Below, one piece after another: positions 7,554 to 14,674 of a stretch of 14,674 nucleotides of DNA (position 1 is its first letter; each line of letters starts with the position of its first letter). Under the pieces are notes generated by a model. That model was not told the DNA's origin and did no database searches. It was given only the letters and a program-made list of their open reading frames with translations. This DNA is from CAZNRY01 sp964575675 (GTDB lineage: Bacteria; Eisenbacteria; RBG-16-71-46; CAIMUX01; VGJL01). The translations under genes were made by a program, and so were the position numbers. Location of the stretch: assembly GCA_964575675.1 (NCBI GenBank), contig CAZNRY010000101.1, forward strand, positions 1 to 14,674, given 5' to 3'.

Positions 7554-8909
7554 TCAGCGAGCGTCCAGCCCGCGCGTCGTCTTGAGTCTCTCCCGGAGGG
7601 TCTTGCGATCGATGCCCAGTACTTCCGCGGCGCGCGTCCTGTTGCCACCCACCTGGGCAAGAACGTTGGCGATGTAGTCGGCCTCAACCTCCGCCAACGT
7701 ACGGGTGAAGCGCATCTCCCGCGGAGCGGAGAACCGCATGAGCGAAGGCAGGTCCGGAACGTCCACGAGCTCGGCATCGCTCATGACGACCACGCGCTGC
7801 ATAACGTTCTCCAGCTCCCGGACGTTCCCGGGCCAGTAGTAGTTCTTCAGGACGCGCAAGACGCTGTCGGAGAACTGTGGCGGAACTTTGCCCAATTGCT
7901 GCGCGAACTTGGTTGCGAAGTGCCGGGCCAGCAGGATAATATCGCTGTCACGCTCTCGAAGCGGGGGGACATCGATCGTGATCACGTTCAGACGGTAGTA
8001 GAGATCCTCGCGGAACAGCTTCTTCTTCACCAAGTCCAGCAGGTTGTTGTTTGTAGCCGCGATGATTCTCACGTCCACAACCCGTCCACGCCGTGAACCG
8101 ATCATGTAGACATTCCTGTCCTGGAGAACACGGAGAAGCTTGACCTGCATTGCCAGGCTGGTCTCACTGATTTCATCCAAGAAGATTGTGCCGCCATCGG
8201 CCGTCTGGAAGAAGCCCGCTCGCGTTTCCGCCGCTCCGGTGAAGGCCCCCTTGACATAGCCGAACAGCTCGCTCTCCAGCAGCTCTCCCGGGATGGCTCC
8301 GCAAATCACCGGGACGAACGGCGCGGAACCGCGGGTACTGGAGTAGTGAACTGCCCGGGCGACCAGCTCCTTGCCGGAGCCGCTCTCCCCCGTGACGAGT
8401 ACGGTTGCCGAGGTCGCCACGGCCTTCCCCACCTCCGCGATGACCCGCTGTATCGCTGCGGAGGTGCCGACGATGCCGTGCGGGGTCACGGGCGCGCCGT
8501 CCCGACGCAACTGCGTCAGCCACCTCATCTTGAGCTTGTCGAATGCCCGCTGCACGGCCTCAAACAGCTCATCGTCAGTGAACGGTTTCGCCAGGTACTC
8601 CTCGGCCCCTGTCTTCACGGCCTCCACGGCGCCTTGCACGGTCGCGTAGCCCGTGATCACCATCACCTCGGTATCCCTCAGGTTCTCGCGGACGTGCCTG
8701 ACGAGATCCAGGCCGTTTGCACCAGGCATCTTGAAGTCCGTTATGACCAGGTCGATCGGAGTCCCCTCCAGGATGCTCAGCCCCTCTGCCACACTGCCGG
8801 CCGTGTAGACCTCGTAGCGGCGCGACGCCAGATTCCGTTGGAGCATCTCCAGAGTATCCGGAGCATCGTCCACCACGAGGATCCGCTGCTTCCTAGTGCC
8901 CGTGGGCAT
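7554..8909 (-). CDS. NtrC-family sigma-54-dependent response regulator
   Basis: 451 aa with three standard parts. The receiver domain (8-125) has D14/D15, phospho-acceptor D58, T86 and K108. The AAA+ sigma-54 interaction domain (about 145-375) has Walker A G-E-S-G-S-G-K (174-180), the sigma-54-contacting loop G-A-F-T-G-A (221-226) and Walker B L-D-E (244-246). A Fis-type helix-turn-helix closes the protein (about 420-442). All catalytic positions look intact. It overlaps the kinase gene by 17 bases, so both are co-expressed and should form a cognate pair. The start at 8909 is chosen because it gives a typical short lead into the receiver; ATGs at 8921 and 8939 in frame are possible. The most likely target is the adjacent flavoenzyme operon, which has a perfect sigma-54 promoter. 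Confidence 0.93.
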   Translation of the reverse strand: MPTGTRKQRILVVDDAPDTLEMLQRNLASRRYEVYTAGSVAEGLSILEGTPIDLVITDFKMPGANGLDLVRHVRENLRDTEVMVITGYATVQGAVEAVKTGAEEYLAKPFTDDELFEAVQRAFDKLKMRWLTQLRRDGAPVTPHGIVGTSAAIQRVIAEVGKAVATSATVLVTGESGSGKELVARAVHYSSTRGSAPFVPVICGAIPGELLESELFGYVKGAFTGAAETRAGFFQTADGGTIFLDEISETSLAMQVKLLRVLQDRNVYMIGSRRGRVVDVRIIAATNNNLLDLVKKKLFREDLYYRLNVITIDVPPLRERDSDIILLARHFATKFAQQLGKVPPQFSDSVLRVLKNYYWPGNVRELENVMQRVVVMSDAELVDVPDLPSLMRFSAPREMRFTRTLAEVEADYIANVLAQVGGNRTRAAEVLGIDRKTLRERLKTTRGLDAR

Positions 8910-10653
8910 CCGTACCCCCATTCCTCTGAGTGCTTGCATCTCCTACCGGCAGGAAAACCTCGAATCGACTGCCATGGTCCGGTGCGCTAACGACGCTGAT
9001 CCTACCGCCATGGGAAGAGACGATTCCATGGACCACCGCGAGCCCCAGGCCCGTTCCGTGCCCAGGCTTCTTCGTCGTGAAGAACGGCAAGAATATCCGG
9101 TTCGCCACCTCCTCATCCATGCCGACTCCCGTGTCTTCGACGGCGAGGACCACGCCCCCCTCGCGCACGACGGTGCGGATCGTCAGGTGCCCGCCTTGCG
9201 GCATCGCCTGGACCGCGTTGACCACGAGGTTCACCAGGACCTGCTGCAGTTGGGCCGGGTCCGCGAGAATCCGCGGCAGTGCCGGATCCAGGACCTGGTC
9301 CATCTGTACGCCCTCCTTGGCGCAGCGGGCGCCGAGGAAGCTGAGACCTTCCCGCACGATCTCGTTGAGATTGACCGTCGTCTTGCGGACAGGCATCTGG
9401 CGGGAGAAGATGAGGAGCTTCTTCACGACCTCCCGGGCATACAAGGATGCCGTCACGATCTTCTGCAAATCCAGCGACACTTGATCGGGAAGATCCCCGA
9501 CCTTGCCCGCCAGCTGTGCGAACCCCAGGATGCTGGCTAGCGGCTCGTTCAGTTCATGCGCCGCGCCTGCAGCGAGCTCGCCGATTGTCGCCAGACGATC
9601 GGCGTGTCGCAGCTGTTCCTGCAGATGTCCTTGCTCCATGACTGCTTCGCGTTGCTCGATGAGCAGGGCCAGCTGGTGGGCCACGGTACGTAGCAGGCTT
9701 GTCTCTTCCCTTAGGAACACGCTCTCGTCAGGAAGGGATGCTGTCTTCGAGTACGTCACCTCGATCCTGCCGCGCGCGACGCCATTCAGCACGACCGCCG
9801 AGGACAACCTTGGGCCATCGTCTGGATGACCGGGCGTCGCGAAGGAGCATTCGTCCATGACAACTCTGCCATGTGCATGATCAGGGTACTGCATGGCGGG
9901 AGGCAGCAGGGCGGCCACAGAACCCAGCAACTCTTCTATCGAGGTGCGGGCGTCGGCACCGAGCTGGGCGATGCCGTAGAGGCAGGTGAGTTCCTTGATC
10001 CGCTCGCGCAGGGCATGCTGGCTGTTGCGGTTAGCGAGTGAGATTCCTACCAACCCGGCAACTGTCTCGAAGAAACCTACAGCTTCCGCGGTCAGACCCT
10101 GCGACCCTTCGTTCCCGAGAAGCAGAAGACCCTTATCGAGCTCGTCCACTGCGAACAGGATTGCAGCGAGCGATTTCGGAGTGCGAGAACGCCTCGCGTC
10201 CTGTGGTTTCTCGAGAACACCGGCCTGGCTGGGCGAGGGCAGGAGACTATCCGCGTCGTTCGTCCAGAAGCTCCCGTTCTTCGTGAAGTGTGGCAGCGAG
10301 CGGTCTCCGTCACCACGTACGACTGCCGCGTACGCGCTCTCCCGCGGCGAACCATCAGCAAGCCACAGAATCCGCTCTCCGCCGGGCCCGGGAGGCATCT
10401 TCTCGTGACGACACCCATCAGATCCGCGCCTCGCCTCCCACCTTTGGCTCGACTCGCCGAGCTGGAGTCTGATTTCCAGCGCATCGCAGCCTGAGAATCG
10501 CAGCAGTCTCCACGCGACCTCACACAGGAACTCCTGCTGGGAGGTGTCGGGCGTTGCGCTTAGGAGAATGTCCCGAAACAGCCCGGCGCAACTCCGAAGG
10601 GACTCGAAGCTGTGCATGGGCATGGTGTCGGGATCCGGACGATCGCCGTTCAT
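8893..10653 (-). CDS. Soluble sensor histidine kinase, partner of the sigma-54 regulator
   Basis: 586 aa without transmembrane segments, so it senses a cytoplasmic signal. The first 340 residues look like two GAF-type regions (about 20-205 and 220-335), judged from pattern only. The HisKA domain has A-A-H-E-L-N-E-P with H366 as phospho-acceptor. The ATPase domain has an N-box (L-V-N-L-V-V-N-A, N475/N479), G1 box D-T-G-V-G-M (507-512), F box (521-526) and G2 box G-H-G-T-G-L-G-L (531-538), all intact. Several Cys (C22, C44, C56, C81) lie in the sensor part, but no clear haem or Fe-S motif is seen. In-frame starts at 10692, 10653, 10623 and 10617 exist. 10653 is preferred for GGAAGG upstream, though the spacing is long, so the start is uncertain. 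It lies upstream of and overlaps the regulator gene. Confidence 0.9.
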   Translation of the reverse strand: MNGDRPDPDTMPMHSFESLRSCAGLFRDILLSATPDTSQQEFLCEVAWRLLRFSGCDALEIRLQLGESSQRWEARRGSDGCRHEKMPPGPGGERILWLADGSPRESAYAAVVRGDGDRSLPHFTKNGSFWTNDADSLLPSPSQAGVLEKPQDARRSRTPKSLAAILFAVDELDKGLLLLGNEGSQGLTAEAVGFFETVAGLVGISLANRNSQHALRERIKELTCLYGIAQLGADARTSIEELLGSVAALLPPAMQYPDHAHGRVVMDECSFATPGHPDDGPRLSSAVVLNGVARGRIEVTYSKTASLPDESVFLREETSLLRTVAHQLALLIEQREAVMEQGHLQEQLRHADRLATIGELAAGAAHELNEPLASILGFAQLAGKVGDLPDQVSLDLQKIVTASLYAREVVKKLLIFSRQMPVRKTTVNLNEIVREGLSFLGARCAKEGVQMDQVLDPALPRILADPAQLQQVLVNLVVNAVQAMPQGGHLTIRTVVREGGVVLAVEDTGVGMDEEVANRIFLPFFTTKKPGHGTGLGLAVVHGIVSSHGGRISVVSAPDHGSRFEVFLPVGDASTQRNGGTDAHGH

Positions 10654-10722
10654 CGACCTGACTGCCTTCCGTGATGCTCGATCATCACACATGGGACCGG
10701 TTGAGGTGATTCAATAGCCGAC

Positions 10723-10739
10723 ATCGTCTCGACGACGAT
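10723..10739. repeat. Inverted repeat ATCGTC-N5-GACGAT
   Basis: A perfect 6-bp inverted repeat with a 5-base spacer upstream of the kinase gene. It could be an operator, but the arms are short. Confidence 0.35.
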
Positions 10740-10755
10740 CAGCCGGCGCCGATCA

Positions 10756-10767
10756 TCTCCCGGGAGA
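10756..10767. repeat. 12-bp perfect palindrome TCTCCCGGGAGA
   Basis: A perfect palindrome in the divergent intergenic region. It may be an operator or chance in GC-rich DNA. Confidence 0.35.
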
Positions 10768-10934
10768 CGGCGCTCCTTGTCAGAACCTCTCGCTCTCCAT
10801 GCTATGCCCCTCACGGTCCGGGGTCAACGCAACGGTCGTGGAACTTGTTGTGTATGACAGTGTTTCCGCTGTCTCCTGTACCAGAACGCGGGGGCACTCT
10901 ACACCGATCGAGACACGGGACGGGTCGCCGCGGC

Positions 10935-10963
10935 TTGACGGACCGGCGGGCCCCACCTAGGCT
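10935..10963 (+). promoter_or_regulatory. Candidate sigma-70 promoter of the metal-uptake cluster
   Basis: TTGACG and TAGGCT are separated by 17 bases. The -35 matches five of six consensus positions and the -10 keeps the key first, second and last bases. The predicted start site falls at or next to the ATG at 10970, so a leaderless transcript is possible if both are right. Confidence 0.4.
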
Positions 10964-10969
10964 TGTCGC

Positions 10970-11263
10970 ATGAGTCGGTGGAACCGCATGCTTCGCATTG
11001 CCTCCGTGATCCTGGGGATGGCCCTCGTCCTTGCCGGATCTGCGGAGTTGATTCAGAAACACGGTCACGGTCCTCTGGAATGCGATCACGACTGCCCTGC
11101 CTGCCGCATCGCCGGATCATCTATAGACCCCCCGTCGGATCCGATCAGTCCGATCTCCACGCCGGTTGATTGCGCGGAGGAGATCCTGATGGCTGATCCG
11201 GCCGTGATTCCCCAACTCCTTCTTTGCGCGGCGCTCCACCTCCGCGGTCCTCCCGCGGCCTAG
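10970..11263 (+). CDS. Small exported His/Cys-rich protein at head of metal-uptake cluster
   Basis: A 97-aa protein. Residues 1-25 look like a signal peptide: basic start, hydrophobic stretch 9-22, and a possible cleavage after A-G-S-A. A metal-ligand-like segment follows, H31-G-H33 then C38-x-H40-x-C42-x2-C45. It resembles, in pattern only, small periplasmic proteins with an H-D-C-P-x-C signature found near metal transporters. The later part (C68, C86) has no recognised motif. No good ribosome site precedes 10970; an in-frame ATG at 10988 has a weak GGTGG. It lies 107 bases ahead of the outer-membrane protein gene on the same strand. It could bind, buffer or sense a metal in the periplasm; this is inferred. 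Confidence 0.6.
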   Translation: MSRWNRMLRIASVILGMALVLAGSAELIQKHGHGPLECDHDCPACRIAGSSIDPPSDPISPISTPVDCAEEILMADPAVIPQLLLCAALHLRGPPAA

Positions 11264-11336
11264 CCCCCCCCAGCACCGCCCGATCATCGTTCCGCGGGCC
11301 TCATTCCCCGGAACCATCGACGATTCGTGCTGCTTC

Positions 11337-11354
11337 GTGCGCGGCATTGCGCAC
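11337..11354 (+). promoter_or_regulatory. Hairpin just ahead of the beta-barrel gene ribosome site
   Basis: A 6-bp stem GTGCGC/GCGCAC with a 6-base loop lies three bases before the GGGAGG ribosome site (11358-11363). It could tune translation of the next gene or end the upstream message weakly; there is no T-tract. Confidence 0.3.
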
Positions 11355-11370
11355 GGTGGGAGGTTTGCAT

Positions 11371-12480
11371 ATGCGTCGCCTCTTCCTTTGGCTTCTCGCC
11401 GGGATGGCGGTCGTCCCATGGCCGCTTCGCGCCGGAGTGGTGAATCCGGACATCTCGGTCATCGGCCAGCCGGTCGTGTCCTTGACCGACGATTCCGCCG
11501 ATCCCGACCACGATCGACCAAGGATCGACCCCGGCGAGACCGAGTTCGTCTTCGATGCCTATCTCAATCCCTATGCGAAGGGCATCTTCACCTTGTCGCT
11601 TGGCGAGGAAGGAATGGCACTCGAGGAAGGGTACTTCACTCTCTTCCGGGGCCTTCCCCTCGGCTTGGCCGCCAAAGGCGGCAAGTACCGCGTCGGCTTC
11701 GGGAAGTTGAATCCGATGCACCCGCACACCTATCCCTTCGGGGAACGATTCGAGGTCATGGCCGCGTGTTTGCCGGGAGACGAGGCTTTCAACGACACGG
11801 GACTCTCGCTGTCGGGGAGGATTCCTCTCCCCGGCGACGCATCGTTGACGGCGACGGTCGACTATCTCCAGGGCAACTCGTTTCGAATCGACCGCGAGAC
11901 GAGCGAGAGTCCGGACGATCCGCTCCTTGCCGGTCGGGGCGACGATGGCGACCGCGCGCGTCCCGGGGTCGTCGCGCGTCTCAGCAGCTTCAGCATGGTC
12001 GGCGAACAGTCGGGTCTAGAACTCGGCCTATCCGTGGCTCACGGGACGAACAATGTTGCGGCTCAGGCACGGACGACCATCGTGGGCGTCGACGCGAAGG
12101 CGAAGATCTGGTCGTCGAGCACTTCCTACGTCGTTCTGCAGGGGGAACTCCTGAAGCTCGAGAGAGAGGAAGCTTCGTGGTCACCCGATGCCGGCTACGC
12201 AAGGGATATGGTCAAGCCCCTCGGCGGGTACGCATTCGCCGACTACAACTTCGCCCGCCGCCTTAACGCCGGTGCTTCCATGGAGCGCTACCAGGAACCA
12301 ACCGTCGAGAAGGCTTGGAGTCAAACGTTCGGCGCATTCGCCGGGTACGCGCTGATGGAAGAAACCCTCGTTTTCCGTCTTGTCTACGACCGTTCGATGC
12401 CGGCGGTCGGTGAGGCGGCGAACACCGTCCGCCTCCATGTCGTCTACTCGATGGGCCCGCACAAGGCCCATCAGTTCTAG
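11371..12480 (+). CDS. Outer-membrane beta-barrel (porin-like) protein of the metal-uptake cluster
   Basis: A 369-aa protein with a signal peptide (1-21, cleavage after P-L-R-A). The mature part is rich in alternating polar/apolar strands and Gly/Tyr, and the last residue is Phe, as usual for barrels inserted by the BAM machinery. No TonB box or plug domain is seen, so a porin-like or small barrel is more likely than a TonB receptor. His-bearing loops P-M-H-P-H-T (115-120) and G-P-H-K-A-H (362-367) might contact metal. The start at 11371 has GGGAGG seven bases upstream; the open frame extends upstream to 11224 but that part lacks a ribosome site and signal-peptide character. The binding-protein gene follows after 9 bases, so it probably passes metal or a metal complex to the periplasm. 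Specificity is unknown. Confidence 0.75.
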   Translation: MRRLFLWLLAGMAVVPWPLRAGVVNPDISVIGQPVVSLTDDSADPDHDRPRIDPGETEFVFDAYLNPYAKGIFTLSLGEEGMALEEGYFTLFRGLPLGLAAKGGKYRVGFGKLNPMHPHTYPFGERFEVMAACLPGDEAFNDTGLSLSGRIPLPGDASLTATVDYLQGNSFRIDRETSESPDDPLLAGRGDDGDRARPGVVARLSSFSMVGEQSGLELGLSVAHGTNNVAAQARTTIVGVDAKAKIWSSSTSYVVLQGELLKLEREEASWSPDAGYARDMVKPLGGYAFADYNFARRLNAGASMERYQEPTVEKAWSQTFGAFAGYALMEETLVFRLVYDRSMPAVGEAANTVRLHVVYSMGPHKAHQF

Positions 12481-12489
12481 GGGGATGCG

Positions 12490-13380
12490 ATGAAGAAGCA
12501 CTCGGTTCTCTGCGCTCTTCTGCTTCTTGCGATCCCGGTTTTGAATTCACCCGTCACGGCAAAGATCCGCGTGGTCGCATCGACCACCGACCTCGGCTCG
12601 ATCGCAAGCGCGGTCGGCGGCCCGGATGTCGAAGTCATGTCAATCGCCCGGCCGACCAGCGATCTTCACAGGGTCGAGGTCCTTCCCTCCTACATGGTCC
12701 GAGTCGCGAGAGCGGATCTCTACCTCAAGGTCGGACTCGGGCTCGACGGTTGGGCTGACGGGATCATCGACGGGTCGCGCAACAGCCACCTCGCCATCCT
12801 CGACTGCTCGAAGGGGATCGATATCCTCGACAAACCGACGGGGAAGGTCGATGCGTCGATGGGGGACGTCCACCCCGAGGGCAACCCCCACTACTGGATC
12901 GACCCACGCAACGGCGCGATCGTGGCCCGAGCGATTTCGGAAGCGCTGGGCCGGATCGATCCGCCCCACGCCGGCGATTTCGGCGCGCGGGCCGAGGAGT
13001 TTGCGAAGTCGGCGGAGGAGTCATTCGCGCGCGGCCGCCAGGCCGTCGCGTCGATGCCCGGCAACGACATCGTGACCTATCACGCTTCCTGGATCTACTT
13101 CGCCCACGCCTTCGGGCTGCGCATCGTAGGGACGATCGAACCGATCCCCGGCATTCCGCCGACCGGCCGGCACTTGCAGGAACTGATCGTCTTGATTAGC
13201 GAGAGGAAGGTGCAAATCATCCTCCAGGAACCGTACTTTTCGGATGACGCAAGCGCGTTCCTTGCCCGCGAGACCGGAGTCCGCGCCGCGAAGGTCTCTC
13301 CTTCGTGCGATACGGTTGAGGCCGGAAGCTACCTGGCCCACTTCGATACGCTCTTCCGGGCGCTCCTGGCAAGGAACTGA
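12490..13380 (+). CDS. znuA: Metal ABC transporter periplasmic binding protein (ZnuA/TroA family)
   Basis: A 296-aa cluster A-I binding protein that captures Zn2+ or Mn2+ in the periplasm. It has a signal peptide (1-24, ending P-V-T-A). Metal ligands at expected places are H60 (S-D-L-H), H134 (N-P-H-Y-W-I-D-P), H198 (T-Y-H-A-S-W) and an acidic residue in the last site, E247 or D253. The long His-rich loop of classical ZnuA is absent, replaced by a short segment (116-131) with one His (H128). Three His ligands favour zinc, but manganese or iron cannot be excluded. GGGGGAT sits five bases before the start at 12490. The permease gene follows after seven bases. Confidence 0.88.
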   Translation: MKKHSVLCALLLLAIPVLNSPVTAKIRVVASTTDLGSIASAVGGPDVEVMSIARPTSDLHRVEVLPSYMVRVARADLYLKVGLGLDGWADGIIDGSRNSHLAILDCSKGIDILDKPTGKVDASMGDVHPEGNPHYWIDPRNGAIVARAISEALGRIDPPHAGDFGARAEEFAKSAEESFARGRQAVASMPGNDIVTYHASWIYFAHAFGLRIVGTIEPIPGIPPTGRHLQELIVLISERKVQIILQEPYFSDDASAFLARETGVRAAKVSPSCDTVEAGSYLAHFDTLFRALLARN

Positions 13381-13387
13381 GGCGGCC

Positions 13388-14224
13388 ATGTCAGCGACGC
13401 TCGCACTTCCGTTCTTTCAAACCGCCCTCGTTGCCAGCCTGGTGCTCGCGGGGATCCACGCCTACCTCGGCTTCCATGTCGTGCGCCGCGGGGTCATCTT
13501 TGTCGATCTAGCGCTCGCGCAAATGGCAGCTCTCGGCGTTGCAGTCGGCGTCGTCATGAACGTGCACGATAGCCCGGTGGCCTCCTATCTCCTGGCACTC
13601 GGGATGACGCTGGTCGGAGCAGCGAGCTTCGCCTGGCTACGGCGCCAAGAGCGCCAGGTCCCGCTCGAGGCATTCATCGGAATCGTCTTCGCCACCGCGC
13701 AAGCGATGGTCTTCTTGGTTCTGGAGAAGTCGCCCGCGGGACCGGAGCACTTGAGGGAGACCCTCGTGGGGACCCTCTTCACCATCGCTCCCGACAAAGT
13801 CGTCAAGACGGCGATCCTGTATGCCGCAGTCGGTGTGGTGCACTTCCTCTTGCGGCGACCGTTCTTCGAGATCACGAACGATCCCCGAGGCGCGGAGGCG
13901 CGAGGGCGAAGGCTCTTTGCGTGGGATTTTCTCTTCTACGCGATCTTCGGACTTGTCGTCACATCCTCCGTTCAGATCGCGGGGGTGCTCCTCGTTTTCG
14001 GCTTCCTCGTGATCCCCGCGGTTGCTGGCTTGATGGCGACGGAGCGTCCTGGCGGAGCGCTTGCCGTAGGGTGGATCTTCGGCTTCCTGGCGAGCTTGGT
14101 TGGACTGCTTGCGTCATTGCGATTCGACACCCCTGCCGCTCCCATGATTCTAGTCTCGCTCACCGTTTTCCTCGCCTTACTGGGCGCGGGTTTGGGGCTT
14201 CGGGGAAGATTGCGTCGTGCGTGA
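13388..14224 (+). CDS. znuB: Metal ABC transporter permease (ZnuB, ABC-3 family)
   Basis: A 278-aa inner-membrane permease with about eight hydrophobic helices, typical for ABC-3 permeases. Family signatures are Y-L-G-F-H-V-V-R-R-G (26-35), D-L-A-L-A-Q (40-45) and S-V-Q-I-A-G-V-L-L-V-F-G-F-L (194-207). It moves the metal delivered by the upstream binding protein. GAGG precedes the start at 13388; the open frame reaching back to 13244 overlaps the binding-protein gene and is not used. No ATPase gene lies on either side: the next gene is a convergent Acr3 and the upstream side is fully assigned, so the ATPase must be encoded elsewhere. Confidence 0.9.
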   Translation: MSATLALPFFQTALVASLVLAGIHAYLGFHVVRRGVIFVDLALAQMAALGVAVGVVMNVHDSPVASYLLALGMTLVGAASFAWLRRQERQVPLEAFIGIVFATAQAMVFLVLEKSPAGPEHLRETLVGTLFTIAPDKVVKTAILYAAVGVVHFLLRRPFFEITNDPRGAEARGRRLFAWDFLFYAIFGLVVTSSVQIAGVLLVFGFLVIPAVAGLMATERPGGALAVGWIFGFLASLVGLLASLRFDTPAAPMILVSLTVFLALLGAGLGLRGRLRRA

Positions 14225-14239
14225 GGAAAAGGACGTCCC

Positions 14240-14674
14240 TCATGCCGCCGTCTCGCCCCTGCGGTAGTACCTTCGTCCCAGCCAGAGCGCGACGTTAACG
14301 AGTCCGATCAGAACCGGGACCTCGACGAGCGGGCCGATCACCGCGGCGAATGCGGCTCCGTGGTGGATGCCGAAGGTCGCCACCGCCACGGCGATCGCCA
14401 GCTCGAAGTTGTTCGACGCCGCGGTGAACGACAGGGTCGCCGCTTGCCCGTATCCGGCCCCGACCTTCTTGCTCATAAAGAAGGAGATGAAGAACATCAG
14501 CACGAAGTAGATGAGGAGCGGAATCGCGACCCGCACGACATCGAGCGGGAGCTGAACGATCGCCTCGCCCTTGAGCGAGAACATGACGACGATCGTGAAG
14601 AGAAGCGCGACAAGCGTGATCGGACTGATCTTCGGGATGAAGCCCTTCCAGCGACGGACGGTGCCGCCATAGTC
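14240..14674 (-). CDS. acr3: Acr3 arsenite efflux permease, C-terminal part (cut by window edge)
   Basis: The last 144 residues of an Acr3 (BASS superfamily) permease; the 5' end lies beyond the window. Family signatures seen are F-I-P-K-I-S-P (just inside the edge), F-T-I-V-V-M-F-S-L-K-G, A-A-S-N-N-F-E-L-A-I-A and G-P-L-V-E-V-P-V-L. The Glu of the last motif is the conserved acidic residue of the Acr3 transport path. The reading frame is open from the edge through an internal ATG at 14584, which is not the real start. It exports arsenite/antimonite across the inner membrane. It converges on the permease gene with a 15-base gap and no clear terminator. An ars repressor or ArsC might lie further right, outside the view. 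Confidence 0.93.
   Translation of the reverse strand, partial: DYGGTVRRWKGFIPKISPITLVALLFTIVVMFSLKGEAIVQLPLDVVRVAIPLLIYFVLMFFISFFMSKKVGAGYGQAATLSFTAASNNFELAIAVAVATFGIHHGAAFAAVIGPLVEVPVLIGLVNVALWLGRRYYRRGETAA

Larger units (their letters stand above)
10654..10969. other. Divergent intergenic region between kinase gene and metal-uptake cluster
   Basis: This 316-base stretch separates two diverging transcription units and shows no convincing gene. It contains two dyads (10723-10739 and 10756-10767), a weak repeat GACAG-N8-CTGTC (10856-10873) and one candidate sigma-70 promoter towards the plus strand (10935-10963). Its right half is where a metal-responsive operator would be expected, but no clear Zur or Fur box is recognised. 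Confidence 0.5.

Noticed and set aside
7262..7777. Upstream extension of the small Cys4 gene frame
   Set aside because: It would overlap the regulator gene in another frame and read through the terminator and the sigma-54 promoter; the ideal ribosome site supports 7261.
11264..11370. Extension of the beta-barrel gene back to 11224
   Set aside because: The extension is Pro/Ser/Arg-rich and lacks a ribosome site, while 11371 has a strong site and begins a typical signal peptide.

Overview
This is a GC-rich window from a Gram-negative-type bacterium. It encodes Sec-type signal peptides, an outer-membrane beta-barrel and a periplasmic binding protein. No 16S or other phylogenetic marker is present, so the phylum cannot be fixed. 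The mix of a sigma-54 two-component system, a large soluble iron-sulfur flavoenzyme operon and a metal-uptake cluster fits an uncultured anaerobe or facultative anaerobe, for example Ca. Eisenbacteria, Gemmatimonadota-like or Desulfobacterota/Myxococcota-like lineages. That placement is a guess.

The left half (302-7261, all minus strand) is one tightly packed operon, read right to left. It contains a 115-aa protein with two Cys4 W-x-C modules, a NuoE/HoxE-like 2Fe-2S subunit carrying the same Cys4 module at its N-terminus and zinc ribbons at its C-terminus, and a 1061-aa fusion of a NuoF/HydB-type NADH-oxidising flavoprotein with a GltD/NfnB-type FAD/NADPH half. These are followed by a HoxU/NuoG-N-terminus-like iron-sulfur protein and a GltB-type FMN protein without glutaminase domain or canonical 3Fe-4S site. 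No membrane subunit and no recognisable [NiFe] or [FeFe] hydrogenase catalytic subunit is present. The parts suggest a soluble NAD(P)H-linked multi-flavin electron-transfer complex whose final substrate is unknown. It is the strongest candidate here for an uncharacterised system.

Upstream of that operon, on the same strand, lie a soluble histidine kinase (8893-10653) and an NtrC-family sigma-54 response regulator (7554-8909), with a hairpin terminator after the regulator. Between regulator and operon is a consensus-perfect sigma-54 -24/-12 promoter (7340-7356) pointing into the operon, about 68 nt ahead of the first start codon. The simplest reading is that the two-component pair switches the enzyme operon on.

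The right part (10970-14224, plus strand) is a separate, divergently oriented metal-uptake cluster. It holds a small exported His/Cys-rich protein, an outer-membrane beta-barrel protein, a ZnuA/TroA-type binding protein and a ZnuB-type permease. No ABC ATPase gene is adjacent. The last feature is the C-terminal part of an Acr3 arsenite efflux permease (minus strand, cut by the window edge), convergent with the permease gene. The first 301 bases hold no convincing gene.
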